Numbered from the stretch's first letter, positions 8,367 through 17,195 are shown. The stretch: 64,000 nucleotides of DNA from JBBDIK01 sp964640385 (GCA_964640385.1 CAZXFL010000010.1:8361-72360), one strand, 5' to 3'. Translations and numbers: made by a program. Notes: generated by a model not told the origin, from the sequence alone.

Positions 8367-9280
8367 CAGCCGAACCTCCCGGTCACATACGCCTCCGTCC
8401 GATCGTCCGAAGGGTTCGTGAATATCGTCTGGGTTCGGTCGCATTCGACCACGATCCCGGTTCGGTGCCCGGTTTCTTCCGCAACCTCTACCGTGAAGAA
8501 GGCTGTCCGGTCCGAGACGCGGGCGGCCTGCTGCATGTTATGCGTCACGATCACGATGGTGTAATCCTTGACGAGTTCCTGCATGAGATCTTCGATGCGA
8601 GCCGTCGCGATGGGGTCGAGGGCGGAACACGGCTCGTCCATCAGGATCACATCGGGGGCCGTCGCGATCGCACGGGCGATGCACAGCCGCTGCTGTTGCC
8701 CGCCCGACAGCGCGATCCCGGAGCTCTTGAGCTTGTTCCTCACCTCGTCCCACAGCGCAGCCCGCCGCAGCGAACGCTCGACCAGCTCGTCCATATCCCC
8801 CTTGAACCCGGCGATCTTCGGCCCGAAGGCGATGTTGTCGTAGATGGACTTCGGGAACGGATTCGGCTTCTGGAACACCATCCCGATCCTCCGACGGACT
8901 TCGACGGGATCGACCGCTGGGTCGTAGAGATCGACGCCGTGATAGAGGATGGTCCCCTCGATCCGTGCGTCATCGACCAGGTCGTTCATCCGGTTCAGGC
9001 ACCGGAGGAACGTCGTCTTCCCGCAGCCGGAGGGCCCGATCAGCGCCGTGATCTCGTTCTTCCCGATCGGAACGGTGACCCCACGGATCGCTTGGAAATC
9101 GCCGTAGAAGACCGACAGGTCCCGAACATCGAGCACGACCTCCGATGGCAACTCGGGGATCTCCTCATCCGGTTGCCGATACCCGACCCGGACGGACACG
9201 TCGGCAGGCCGGGTTGCCGGGTCCGGCTGCGAAGGCTCCTGCGTGAGACTCATCCCGGCGCCCCTACCATTTTCGCTCAT
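8366..9280 (-). CDS. pstB: Phosphate ABC transporter ATP-binding protein PstB
   Basis: This 304-residue ATPase energises phosphate import. Walker A is GPSGCGKTT, the Q-loop is MVFQKPNPFPKSIYDN, the signature is LSGGQQQR and Walker B is DVILMDEPCSALD, followed by the switch His in VTHN. These match the PstB subfamily closely. The first 45 residues form a hydrophilic extension not needed for the core, so an internal start (Met10) is possible. It overlaps pstA by 17 bases. Confidence 0.97.
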   Translation of the reverse strand: MSENGRGAGMSLTQEPSQPDPATRPADVSVRVGYRQPDEEIPELPSEVVLDVRDLSVFYGDFQAIRGVTVPIGKNEITALIGPSGCGKTTFLRCLNRMNDLVDDARIEGTILYHGVDLYDPAVDPVEVRRRIGMVFQKPNPFPKSIYDNIAFGPKIAGFKGDMDELVERSLRRAALWDEVRNKLKSSGIALSGGQQQRLCIARAIATAPDVILMDEPCSALDPIATARIEDLMQELVKDYTIVIVTHNMQQAARVSDRTAFFTVEVAEETGHRTGIVVECDRTQTIFTNPSDDRTEAYVTGRFG

Positions 9281-10208
9281 ACCGATTCCTCAACAGGATA
9301 GCCGTTAGGTTCACGAGGAAGATGAGCAGGATCAGGGTCACGATGGCGGCGGCCGCCAGCGTCTGGAACTCGGGCTGCGGCTTCTTGACCCAAGCGTAGA
9401 TCTCGGTCGGAAGGGCTGTGAACCGCGACTGGAGCTGTTCCAAGAGCGGACCGCGGGAGACGAAGAAGCCGGTCACTGCACCGATCATGATCAACGGAGC
9501 GGTCTCCCCGAGCGCACGCGCCATCGAGAGAACGGTCCCGGTCAGGATGCCGGGGGCCGCGCTGGGAAGGACATGACTCTTGATGACCTCCCAACGGGTG
9601 GCGCCGACACCGAACCCAGCCTCACGGATGGTGCGTGGCACGGCGCGCAGGGCCTCGGCGGTCGTGATGATGATGATCGGCAGCACCATCACCGCGATCG
9701 TGAGTCCGCCGGCGATCATGCTCTTGCCCTCTACCTCTGGACCGGTGATCCCGCCGAGCAACTTCACGAAGACCGCGAGGCCGAGGAGCCCGTACACGAT
9801 GGCGGGTACGCCCGCGAGGTTTCGGATGTTCGCATTGATGAACCGATTCAGGCGCGTGTCGCGGGCGTACTCCTCGAGGTAGACGGCGGCACCGATCCCC
9901 AGCGGGAACGAGAGCGCGGCGACGAAGCACATGAGGATCAGCGATCCGAACAGACCCTGGGCGATACCCGCCCGGGTCGGAAGGGACGACGTGATGTCCG
10001 TGAAGAATGAGGCACCCCGGTCGCGGAACACCGGGATCGCGCTCACGGTGACGTCGATCAGGAGGACGATCAGTACGGCCAGCGAGATGAACAAGGTGAA
10101 CAGGAGGGCAAGTTTGAAGAGGATGCCCCTGATGTCCCGGCCGCCCTCACTCGTCAGCGCGCGGCGAACCGCCGCGGTCGTCGCATCCGAGGCCACCATG
10201 CTCGCCAT
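9264..10208 (-). CDS. pstA: Phosphate ABC transporter permease PstA
   Basis: This 314-residue inner-membrane protein has about six hydrophobic segments. The permease EAA-like loop (EALRAVPRTIREAGFGVGATRWEVI) sits before the last transmembrane pair, as in PstA. It forms the translocation pore with PstC. The ATG at 10208 overlaps the pstC stop by one base (TGATG). An alternative start two codons further in (second Met of MASM) cannot be excluded. Confidence 0.95.
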   Translation of the reverse strand: MASMVASDATTAAVRRALTSEGGRDIRGILFKLALLFTLFISLAVLIVLLIDVTVSAIPVFRDRGASFFTDITSSLPTRAGIAQGLFGSLILMCFVAALSFPLGIGAAVYLEEYARDTRLNRFINANIRNLAGVPAIVYGLLGLAVFVKLLGGITGPEVEGKSMIAGGLTIAVMVLPIIIITTAEALRAVPRTIREAGFGVGATRWEVIKSHVLPSAAPGILTGTVLSMARALGETAPLIMIGAVTGFFVSRGPLLEQLQSRFTALPTEIYAWVKKPQPEFQTLAAAAIVTLILLIFLVNLTAILLRNRYERKW

Positions 10209-11155
10209 CAGTACGCCTTCCTCACCTTGCGAACGAAGCGCTCGCTGAGGAGGTTCAACAGCAAGGTCAAGGCGAAGAGCAGGAGCCCCACGAAGAACAA
10301 GCTGGGGTAGGCGGGACCTGACGCCCGCACCTGATCCGAACCCGTCGCGAGCGAGGTCATCGCCGCCGTCATCGTCTGTCCCGGACCGAAGATGTCGGTC
10401 GTGAAGAACGAGCCACCGGTACCGCCCGCGGCGATCGACACGATCATCGTCTCGCCGATCGCGCGGGACACGCCCAAGATCAGTGCGGCCATGATGCCCG
10501 AAACCGCAGCAGGAACGACGATCTTCAGCGTCGTGATGCGCTTACGGGCACCCAGACCGACCGCAGCCTCGCGGAGGGACGACGGAACAGCGTGCATCGC
10601 GTCCTCGGCCACCGACGCCACCAAGGGGGTCACGAGGAGCCCGACCGCGATCCCGGCCGCGGCCAGGTTGAACAAGCTCTTCGCTCCGAAGAGCTTCTGG
10701 ACCAGCTCGGGGCTGATGAATCGAAGGGCGAAGAACCCCATCACCACACTCGGGATGCTCGCAAGCGTCTCCAGGATCGGCTTGAGGACCTTCCGGGAGC
10801 GCCGGGTCGCGAACTCGGACAGGTACATCGCGGCACCGAGGCCAAGCGGAGCCGCCACCACCATGGCGACGGCCGACACAAGCAGCGTGCCGACGAGGAT
10901 GGTCTTCAGATCGAACATGTTCCGCCGGGGGAACCACCCGGATGACCACAGGGTTGACGGATCGACCCGACTCAGGAAGTCGATCGCACCACCGAGGAGC
11001 GACAGGACGATCGCAGCGCTGATCAAGATCGACAGGAACGAGGCGGAGAAGAAGACCCCCTTGACCACTCGCTCACGCCGACGACGACGGGGTTCCCCCC
11101 CGAGGTCCGCGAGGGCCAGTCCTGGTGTGGCGGCTACCGTCGTTCCATCCGTCAT
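10208..11155 (-). CDS. pstC: Phosphate ABC transporter permease PstC
   Basis: The product of about 315 residues has a cytoplasmic N-terminus with a basic RRRRRERVVKG stretch and then six membrane segments. The permease loop is HAVPSSLREAAVGLGARKRITTLKIV. It pairs with PstA. A GTG at 11167 in the same frame is an alternative start. It begins 86 bases after the pstS stop, and the gap holds a strong hairpin, suggesting pstS transcript levels are set apart from the rest of the operon. Confidence 0.94.
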   Translation of the reverse strand: MTDGTTVAATPGLALADLGGEPRRRRRERVVKGVFFSASFLSILISAAIVLSLLGGAIDFLSRVDPSTLWSSGWFPRRNMFDLKTILVGTLLVSAVAMVVAAPLGLGAAMYLSEFATRRSRKVLKPILETLASIPSVVMGFFALRFISPELVQKLFGAKSLFNLAAAGIAVGLLVTPLVASVAEDAMHAVPSSLREAAVGLGARKRITTLKIVVPAAVSGIMAALILGVSRAIGETMIVSIAAGGTGGSFFTTDIFGPGQTMTAAMTSLATGSDQVRASGPAYPSLFFVGLLLFALTLLLNLLSERFVRKVRKAY

Positions 11156-11181
11156 CGTCCGACACACACCCTATGGGAGTT

Positions 11182-11206
11182 GGGGGCCGGGCGAAACCCG
11201 GCCCCC
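11182..11206 (-). terminator. Strong GC hairpin between pstS and pstC
   Basis: A perfect 10-base-pair stem, GGGGGCCGGG (11182-11191) with CCCGGCCCCC (11197-11206), closes a 5-base loop. It lies just after the pstS stop and before pstC. There is no U-run on the minus strand, so it may act as a partial terminator or as an mRNA-stabilising structure. Such a hairpin is common where a binding-protein gene must be expressed above its permease genes. Confidence 0.7.
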
Positions 11207-11241
11207 ATGCTCTCCCGACTCAGAGGTTCGACGGTCCTCAC

Positions 11242-12225
11242 CTAGGCGGCTCCCGCCCGCTCCCACGCGGTACGGGTCGCAGTTACCCGCTCTTCCGGGA
11301 GGTCCACGTACTGCACCTCAGCGACCGATGCGAGGCCTTCGTCGGACAGGTAGAAGTCGACGAACGGCTTCACCGCAGGATTCTCGGCAACGGCGCGCTT
11401 GCTGACGTAGATGAAGAGCGACCTGGACAGCGGATACGTCCCGTCGATGACGGTCTCTGCGCTCGGAGTGACGCACCCGTCGCCGCCGTCGATCTGGAAC
11501 TCTTTGACCGACTCGCCCGCGTTCTCAGCGAACGAGAAGCCGACGAAGCCGAGGCCGCCGGTAGTTCCTGCCGCGTTGTCCACGATGACGTTGTCATCGC
11601 CCGAGGACTGGTACCCGGCACGGAGCTGATCGTCCGGCTGCTTGCGCTCCTCCGCGATGTCCCCGATGGCCAGATCGACGAAGGACCCGTAGGTACCCGA
11701 CTCCTCACCCGGCGCGACGATGACGAGCGCCTCGTCGGGAAAGCCGTCGTTGCCACCGAGCTTCGTGGCAAGCGCATCGGCTTCCGACCAGTTCGAGAAC
11801 GCGCTGGACTCGGGACCGAAGAGGGCGTACAGGTCACCGAGCGTCATGCACTCGACAGGGTTGCTCGGATTGCCGATCACCGAGAGTCCGTCAAGCGCAA
11901 CCTCGAGTTCGATGAAGTCCACGCCGCTGGCCGTACAGATCTTGACCTCTTCAGGGTCGATGGCACGTGAGGCGTCGTTGATATCGGTCTCGCCGTTGCA
12001 GAAGAGTGCGAAGCCATCGCTGGTCCCAGGTCCGTCGACCGTCGGGTCCACGTTCGGATTCTCAGCGATGAACTTTTCCGCTACGAGCGATGTGATCGGC
12101 TCGACCGTAGACGAACCGCTCACCGTGATGGTGCTGTTCGACGTCCCACCCGAACCCGCACATGCCGCGGCGACGAGTGCCGCAACCAGAGTCGCACCTA
12201 CAACCACCAACGTCCTTCCTCTCAT
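11242..12225 (-). CDS. pstS: Phosphate-binding lipoprotein PstS
   Basis: The 327-residue protein has an N-terminal lipoprotein signal ending VAAACAGSG and then the PstS ligand-binding start ITVSGSSTVEPIT. Other phosphate-site features are GPGTSDGFALFC, DASRAIDPEE and GEESGTYGSFVD. It captures inorganic phosphate outside the membrane for PstCA. The ATG at 12225 has a strong GGAGGAG ribosome-binding site in front. A PHO box lies 75-113 bases upstream, so induction under phosphate limitation by the PhoB-type regulator is expected. Confidence 0.95.
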   Translation of the reverse strand: MRGRTLVVVGATLVAALVAAACAGSGGTSNSTITVSGSSTVEPITSLVAEKFIAENPNVDPTVDGPGTSDGFALFCNGETDINDASRAIDPEEVKICTASGVDFIELEVALDGLSVIGNPSNPVECMTLGDLYALFGPESSAFSNWSEADALATKLGGNDGFPDEALVIVAPGEESGTYGSFVDLAIGDIAEERKQPDDQLRAGYQSSGDDNVIVDNAAGTTGGLGFVGFSFAENAGESVKEFQIDGGDGCVTPSAETVIDGTYPLSRSLFIYVSKRAVAENPAVKPFVDFYLSDEGLASVAEVQYVDLPEERVTATRTAWERAGAA

Positions 12226-12262
12226 GCTCTCCTCCTTGCCGGTTGGCGTCTTGTCGCTGATC

Positions 12263-12268
12263 ACGTTA
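12263..12268 (-). promoter_or_regulatory. Candidate -10 element of the pstS promoter
   Basis: The minus strand reads TAACGT here, about 38 bases upstream of the pstS start codon and about 32 bases downstream of the PHO box. The spacing suits an activator bound over a weak -35 region. The assignment rests on position and a partial match to TANNNT only. Confidence 0.35.
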
Positions 12269-12299
12269 GAGCCGCCCGGTGGCCGGCCGGTAGCACCAA

Positions 12300-12338
12300 G
12301 GTGAACACAGGGTGAACGACCGTTCTGCCTCGGTGAAC
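12300..12338. promoter_or_regulatory. PHO box: repeats of GTTCACC between pstS and phoR
   Basis: GGTGAAC occurs at 12300-12306, 12311-12317 and 12332-12338; on the minus strand these read GTTCACC. The first two are exactly 11 bases apart and the third 21 bases further, about one and two helical turns. Tandem 11-base repeats starting GTTCACC are the known binding site of PhoP/PhoB-type regulators in actinobacteria. The position between divergent pstS and phoR supports joint control. The third repeat would be inside phoR if the earliest GTG were used. Confidence 0.82.
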
Positions 12339-12364
12339 GAGAGCCGGAGCGCGGAGCTACACCG

Positions 12365-12370
12365 TAAACT
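12365..12370 (+). promoter_or_regulatory. Candidate -10 element for a leaderless phoR transcript
   Basis: TAAACT lies seven bases before the ATG at 12378. Transcription would then start at or next to the A of the start codon, giving a leaderless mRNA, a common arrangement in actinobacteria. This fits the lack of a ribosome-binding site in front of that ATG. It is a positional inference only. Confidence 0.4.
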
Positions 12371-12377
12371 GACCCTG

Positions 12378-13691
12378 ATGGACGGGACCCGTCGCCCCCG
12401 CACGATGGCTGGGCGACTCTTCGTTGGCCAGGCTTTGGCTCTCGCGCTGATCTTCGCCGCACTGATCCTCGCGCTTGCCTTGATCCTCGATGGCTGGAAC
12501 CCCGCGGTCGGTCTGGCGCTCGCGGCCGCCGCGTCCGCTGCGATCGGCGCCACGGCGCTCGTCGCCCGAGCGGCGCTGCGGCCGCTCCATTCCATGGCAA
12601 CCGCACTGGAGCGAGACGGCCACCTCACGCCCGCATCGTCGAACCCCGAGGAACTGCGTGCATTGGGCTCGGCGCTCGCCGCGATGTCCGAGCAGCTCGC
12701 GAACGAAACTCGGGAATCCTCGGCCGCTCAACGCACGCAGGGCTTGATCCTTTCATCGATGGAAGAGGGGATCCTCCTGGCCGCCTCGGATGGGACCGTG
12801 ACGTTCACCAACCCTGCCGTCGAGCGACATCTCGGTTCCGCTCCCAAGGTGCTGACGAATCTGCTGCCGCTTCCCCTCCGTGATGCGATGCGGCAGGCCT
12901 CCGAGCATCACGCGATGGTCTCGGTCGACGTTGATGTGGGCGCTCCCGCCCGTTGGCTCCGCGGAGCAGCCGTCCCGGTGGACAACGATGGATCGGTGTT
13001 GCTCGTGCTCCGAGATGTGACCGAAGCGAAGCGGATCGATGAGATCCGCCGGGACTTCGTGGAGAACGCCTCGCACGAACTCAAGACCCCGGCGGCGTCG
13101 ATCCGGGCTGCCGCGGAAACGATCCGCACCGCCGACGACCCGTCCATCGTCCCTCGCTTCGCCGAGCAGCTCGAACGCGAAGCGATCCGCCTGTCCCGCA
13201 TCGTGTCGGACCTGCTGGACCTGTCACGACTGGAATCAGGCGCCGAGAGCGACAACGCCGAGCCGATGGACGAGATCCTCGCCGAAGAGATCGAGCGGTG
13301 GTCCGCCGAACCCATCGAACTCCATGCGGAGACGGAACCGGTATCCGTCCGGGCGCCCCGACGCGATCTGGCGCTGCTCGTGCGGAACCTCGTCGACAAT
13401 GCCGTTCACTACACCCCTGACGACGGGCGGGTGGACGTGACCCTCACGCGGGCCGACGGCGACGCGGTCCTCACCGTGGCGGACACGGGCAGCGGGATCC
13501 CCTCCCGCGATCTCTCCCGCATCTTCGAACGCTTCTACCGTGTGGACCGAGCGCGCTCCCGCGAGACCGGGGGCACCGGCCTCGGCTTGTCCATCGTGAA
13601 GCATGTCGTAGAGAACGCCGGAGGGGCCATCGAGGTTCACAGCGAGCTCGGCCAGGGCACGCAGGTCGAGGTTCGGCTGCCCATCGCCTGA
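12378..13691 (+). CDS. phoR: Phosphate-sensing histidine kinase PhoR
   Basis: The roughly 437-residue sensor kinase has two N-terminal membrane helices with almost no outside loop (residues about 12-65). A HAMP-like segment, a PAS domain (about residues 120-225) and a kinase core follow. The phospho-acceptor is in FVENASHELKTPAASIR. ATP-binding N, G1 and G2 boxes are LVRNLVDNAVHY, VADTGSGIP and GGTGLGLSIVK. It most likely phosphorylates the PhoB-type regulator at 7 kb. In-frame GTG codons at 12312 and 12333 are alternative starts but fall within the PHO box, so the ATG is preferred. Confidence 0.9.
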   Translation: MDGTRRPRTMAGRLFVGQALALALIFAALILALALILDGWNPAVGLALAAAASAAIGATALVARAALRPLHSMATALERDGHLTPASSNPEELRALGSALAAMSEQLANETRESSAAQRTQGLILSSMEEGILLAASDGTVTFTNPAVERHLGSAPKVLTNLLPLPLRDAMRQASEHHAMVSVDVDVGAPARWLRGAAVPVDNDGSVLLVLRDVTEAKRIDEIRRDFVENASHELKTPAASIRAAAETIRTADDPSIVPRFAEQLEREAIRLSRIVSDLLDLSRLESGAESDNAEPMDEILAEEIERWSAEPIELHAETEPVSVRAPRRDLALLVRNLVDNAVHYTPDDGRVDVTLTRADGDAVLTVADTGSGIPSRDLSRIFERFYRVDRARSRETGGTGLGLSIVKHVVENAGGAIEVHSELGQGTQVEVRLPIA

Positions 13692-13707
13692 TGGGTATGC
13701 TGGCCGC

Positions 13708-14337
13708 GTGTCGCTCCTGCTGCTCATCCGCCACGGCATGACGGATCTCACCGGCAAGCGCCTCATCGGCTGGACCCCTGGGGTGCACCTGTCGGAACGT
13801 GGGCGCGAGCAGGCCGCCGAGCTGGTCGAGCGGCTCGCTGCGGTCCCCATCGACGCCCTGTACTCCAGCCCGCTGGAGCGCTGCCGCGAAACCGCCGCGC
13901 CGCTCGCTGCCGCTCGCTCGCTCCGCGTCAGCGTCCGCCGCGACCTCGGCGAAGTGCGCTACGGGGACTGGCAGGGCCGCCCCTTCTCGCAACTCGTGCG
14001 GACCAAGCTCTGGAAGGTCGTCCACGAGCAACCGTCCGCCGTCCGCTTCCCCGGTGGTGAGTCGCTCATCGAGACGCAGCACCGCGGTGTTCGCCAGATG
14101 GAGCGGATCCTGGGCGATCATCCGGGACGCACCGTCGCGGTCATCTCTCACGGCGACATGATCCGGCTGTTGATCGCACACTTCACCGGCGTCCACATCG
14201 ATCTGTACCAACGGATCACGGTGGAGACGGCGTCCGTCTCGGCGATCGCGCTGGGCGGCGAGCGCGGGAACCACATCCTGAGGCTGAACGACACCGGCTC
14301 GCTCGCCGACCTCGCCCCCAGAGGCGGCCGGCGATGA
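13708..14337 (+). CDS. Histidine phosphatase, MSMEG_4193 type
   Basis: This 209-residue protein has the catalytic LLLIRHGMTDLTG motif and the later histidine in VISHGDMIRLL. The first gene of a conserved actinobacterial trio (phosphatase, DUF3090, SCO1664 family) has exactly this type and place. In mycobacteria the trio lies near mshC, the cysteine ligase of mycothiol synthesis; here no mshC follows. The substrate is not known. Its stop overlaps the next start by four bases (ATGA). Confidence 0.88.
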   Translation: MSLLLLIRHGMTDLTGKRLIGWTPGVHLSERGREQAAELVERLAAVPIDALYSSPLERCRETAAPLAAARSLRVSVRRDLGEVRYGDWQGRPFSQLVRTKLWKVVHEQPSAVRFPGGESLIETQHRGVRQMERILGDHPGRTVAVISHGDMIRLLIAHFTGVHIDLYQRITVETASVSAIALGGERGNHILRLNDTGSLADLAPRGGRR

Positions 14338-14885
14338 CGGTCGTCGAACTCGACCCGGCCGACCGCATCACCGCCGACGCCGTCGGCCCGCCGGGCGAGC
14401 GCGTGTTCTACGTCCAGGCCCGCCAGGACTCCGAGCTGGTGACCGTCATCGTCGAGAAACAGCAGGTACAGCTGCTTGCCTCCTCGATCCTCGAAGTGCT
14501 CTCCCGGGTCGACCGCGAGACCGGCGTCGGACCGGATGAGGAAGAGATGGGGCTCGAGGAACCTATCGAGCCCCTCTGGCACGGCGGCCGCCTGTCGATC
14601 GGCTACCAGGAGGAACGCGACCTGCTCCTGCTCGAGATCGAAGAGCTGGTCCCGGAGACCGCTGAAGGCGAACCCAACGAAGAGACCGTCGAAGGCGAAC
14701 CCGGAAGGGAGCCCGACCACGTTCGGGTGTGGGCGACCCGCGAACAGATGCTCTCGTTCTCGCGCCACGGGACCCTCGTCTGCGACCGCGGACGACCCGC
14801 GTGCGAGTTCTGCGGCCAGCCGCTCGATCCAGGAGGCCATGCGTGTCCAGCGACCAACGGGCATCGCACGCTCGGCCAGCCCTGA
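14334..14885 (+). CDS. DUF3090 family protein
   Basis: The 183-residue protein matches the actinobacterial DUF3090 pattern. It opens with VELDPADRITADAVGPPGERVFYVQAR and carries the central REQMLSFSRHG motif. A C-terminal zinc-ribbon-like pair follows (CEFCGQPLDPGGHACP). The function is unknown. An insertion between residues 105 and 130 contains two imperfect EGEP repeats. It overlaps both neighbours, so the three genes are translationally coupled. Confidence 0.88.
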   Translation: MTVVELDPADRITADAVGPPGERVFYVQARQDSELVTVIVEKQQVQLLASSILEVLSRVDRETGVGPDEEEMGLEEPIEPLWHGGRLSIGYQEERDLLLLEIEELVPETAEGEPNEETVEGEPGREPDHVRVWATREQMLSFSRHGTLVCDRGRPACEFCGQPLDPGGHACPATNGHRTLGQP

Positions 14886-15592
14886 CGGCGGACGGGCTCC
14901 GCGCCGCCGAGCGCATCGAGCTGCTCGGCGGCCTGCCCGGCGCGTCCAACGCCACACTGCTCGTGCGCCTCTTCGACGGCGCCGATCGGGAGACGGGCCT
15001 TGCGGTCTACAAGCCTCGGGCGGGCGAGGCTCCACTCTGGGATTTCCCCGAGGGGACGCTCTGCAACCGAGAGGTCGCGGCGTTCGAGGTTTCGCGGGCG
15101 CTGGGGTGGCCGAACGTCCCCGACACGGTGATCCGGGACGGGCCGCTCGGTCCCGGCGCGTTCCAGGCGTTCGTCCGGTTCGACCCGCAGGAACACGCGT
15201 TCTCGCTGTTCGAGCGCCATCCCGATGACTTCCGGCGCATCGCCGCGTTCGACATCATCGTGAACAACGCGGATCGCAAGGGAGGCCACTGCCTGCTCGG
15301 CGAGGACGGACGGATCTGGGCGATCGATCACGGGATCTGCTTCGCCGCCGAGCCGAAGCTCCGAACCGTGCTCTGGAACTTCGCCCGTGAGCCCCTCCCT
15401 GACGACCTGCTGGCGGACGTCGCACATCTGGCGGCGGACCTCTCGGAGGGCGGGACGCTGTGGACGGCCCTGGAGCACGTGCTGGATCAGGGGGAGGTGG
15501 AGGCGTCGCGGACGCGGGCCGAGGCGCTGGTCCAGACGAGGCGGTACCCCGAGCCGGGAACGGCCCGCGCGTTCCCGTGGCCGCCGGTCTGA
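14843..15592 (+). CDS. SCO1664 family protein (distant PI3/4-kinase-like fold)
   Basis: The 249-residue product is the third member of the trio. It shows a kinase-like pattern: a lysine strand GLAVYKPRAGEAPLWDFPEG, a catalytic-loop-like DIIVNNADRKGGHCL and a metal-binding DHGICF. This agrees with the distant similarity to phosphatidylinositol kinases noted for the family. The GTG at 14843 is preceded by a perfect AGGAGG six bases upstream, which fixes the start 43 bases inside DUF3090. The substrate is unknown. Confidence 0.85.
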   Translation: MSSDQRASHARPALTADGLRAAERIELLGGLPGASNATLLVRLFDGADRETGLAVYKPRAGEAPLWDFPEGTLCNREVAAFEVSRALGWPNVPDTVIRDGPLGPGAFQAFVRFDPQEHAFSLFERHPDDFRRIAAFDIIVNNADRKGGHCLLGEDGRIWAIDHGICFAAEPKLRTVLWNFAREPLPDDLLADVAHLAADLSEGGTLWTALEHVLDQGEVEASRTRAEALVQTRRYPEPGTARAFPWPPV

Positions 15593-16101
15593 TGACGATC
15601 ACCTACGCGACGATCCCGTCTCCGCTCGGCGACCTTCTGGCAGCCACGACCGCGGCGGGGCTCGTGCGGCTCGCCTATCCGGAGGAGGACGGTGACTCGG
15701 TCATCGAGGAACTGTCCGCGCTCGACCCCGACGTCCGGTCGGGCGCGCTCGATGAGCAGCGGCGCGAACTGGACGAGTACTTCGGCGGCGTACGGCAGCG
15801 GTTCGAGATCCCGGTCGACCTCTCGCTGGCCGAGGGCCAATTCACCACGCAGGTCCTTCAGGCGACCGCCCGGGTCCCCTACGGCGCTACCTCGACCTAC
15901 GGCGACATCGCAGGGATGGCCGGGAGCCCGCGCGGGGCTCGCGCCGCAGGGAACGCCCTGCGGACCAACCCGGTTCCCATCGTGGTGCCCTGCCACCGGG
16001 TCATCCAGGCATCGGGAGGCCTCGGCGGGTACGGCGGCCGGGAGGACCGCAAGGCCTGGCTATTGCAGCTCGAGGGCGCCTGGACCGGGGACCTGCGCTG
16101 A
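15592..16101 (+). CDS. ogt: Methylated-DNA--protein-cysteine methyltransferase
   Basis: This 169-residue suicide enzyme removes alkyl groups from O6-alkylguanine in DNA by moving them to its own cysteine. The acceptor motif VVPCHRVIQASGGLGGYGG is complete, as is the helix-turn-helix-like VPYGATSTYGDIAG. The N-terminal domain lacks the Ada zinc site, so it is the stand-alone Ogt type. The ATG shares its A with the stop of the preceding gene (TGATGA), so it joins that operon. Confidence 0.95.
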   Translation: MTITYATIPSPLGDLLAATTAAGLVRLAYPEEDGDSVIEELSALDPDVRSGALDEQRRELDEYFGGVRQRFEIPVDLSLAEGQFTTQVLQATARVPYGATSTYGDIAGMAGSPRGARAAGNALRTNPVPIVVPCHRVIQASGGLGGYGGREDRKAWLLQLEGAWTGDLR

Positions 16102-16184
16102 GCGGGCCGGCGGCCGGCCGCCGCGACACCCCTGTACTGTGGAGTGCCGCACCACTCGAACCGACGCCCGAAAGGAATGCGAAC

Positions 16185-17195
16185 GTGCTCCGCAGGACCA
16201 TCGCATCGCTGTTCGTTCTCGGCCTCGCCCTGACCGCGTGCTCGAAGGCCGGGACCGGTGGCACAGGAGCCGAACCCGACGGCGATGGCCGGCTGCTGCT
16301 CACCGCGCAGGTCGCAAGCTACGAAGTGTTGTCCGGAACCGCGAACCGAGTCCTGGTCGGGTTGTTCACGCCGAACGGTCTGGTGAGCTACGGCTCGGTA
16401 GAGATGACCTTCTCGTTCATCGGGACCAAGGACGCCCCCGAAGAGCCGTCGGGCTCATTCACGACGACCGGCACCTTCATCCTGGTTCCGGAAGAAACCG
16501 ACGGAGCGCCGCTCCCGACCGGGGAGGAGCTCGCCGCCGCCCAGGAGCGCCAGCCCGAGATCACCCTTCCCACCGAAGCGCGGGGCGTCTACCAGGCCGG
16601 CGACGTGACGTTCGACGCGCCCGGCTACTGGCAGGTGGATGTGAAGGTCGACCTCGCCGACGGCACCGCCGGGTCGGCGACGGCCGCGTTCGAGGTGACG
16701 AAGGAACCGGTGTACCCTGCGCCCGGACAGCGCGCGCCGCGCACCGACAACCTGACCATCGCCGACATCGGGAAGGACGTTTCGGCGGTGTCCGTCGACT
16801 CACGCGCCTCGAGTGCGCCGGACATCCCCGACCCCGACCTGCACGGCGTCACGATCGACGATGCCATCGCCGCAGGAACGCCGGTCGTCGTGGTGGTCGC
16901 GACGCCGGTGTATTGCCAGAGCCGCTTCTGCGGTCCGATCACCGACGAGGTCGCCGGTCTGCAGGAGCGTTACGGGGACCGCGCCCAGTTCGTGCACCTG
17001 GAGATCTGGAAGGACTTCCAGGACAAGGTCGTGAACAAGGGCGCGGCGGCCTGGGCTTATCGCGACGAACAACTGACCGAGCCCTGGATCTTCCTGATCG
17101 GGAGCGACGGGAAGATCGTGGACCGGTGGCAGAACGTCCTGGACCCGCGCGAGCTCGCCGCCGAGCTCGAACAGCTCCCCGTCATCGAACCGTGA
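16185..17195 (+). CDS. Lipoprotein with C-terminal thioredoxin-like domain
   Basis: The 336-residue protein starts with a lipoprotein signal (lipobox LTAC, Cys near residue 19). The middle part is beta-rich and may be an immunoglobulin-like domain (residues about 40-170, including WQVDVKVDLADG). The last 130 residues look like a thioredoxin or TlpA fold with a C-x4-C pair (PVYCQSRFCGP) in place of CxxC. It is probably membrane-anchored on the outside and redox active. A preceding TACTGT hexamer may be its -10 element. No specific partner is visible. Confidence 0.75.
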   Translation: MLRRTIASLFVLGLALTACSKAGTGGTGAEPDGDGRLLLTAQVASYEVLSGTANRVLVGLFTPNGLVSYGSVEMTFSFIGTKDAPEEPSGSFTTTGTFILVPEETDGAPLPTGEELAAAQERQPEITLPTEARGVYQAGDVTFDAPGYWQVDVKVDLADGTAGSATAAFEVTKEPVYPAPGQRAPRTDNLTIADIGKDVSAVSVDSRASSAPDIPDPDLHGVTIDDAIAAGTPVVVVVATPVYCQSRFCGPITDEVAGLQERYGDRAQFVHLEIWKDFQDKVVNKGAAAWAYRDEQLTEPWIFLIGSDGKIVDRWQNVLDPRELAAELEQLPVIEP

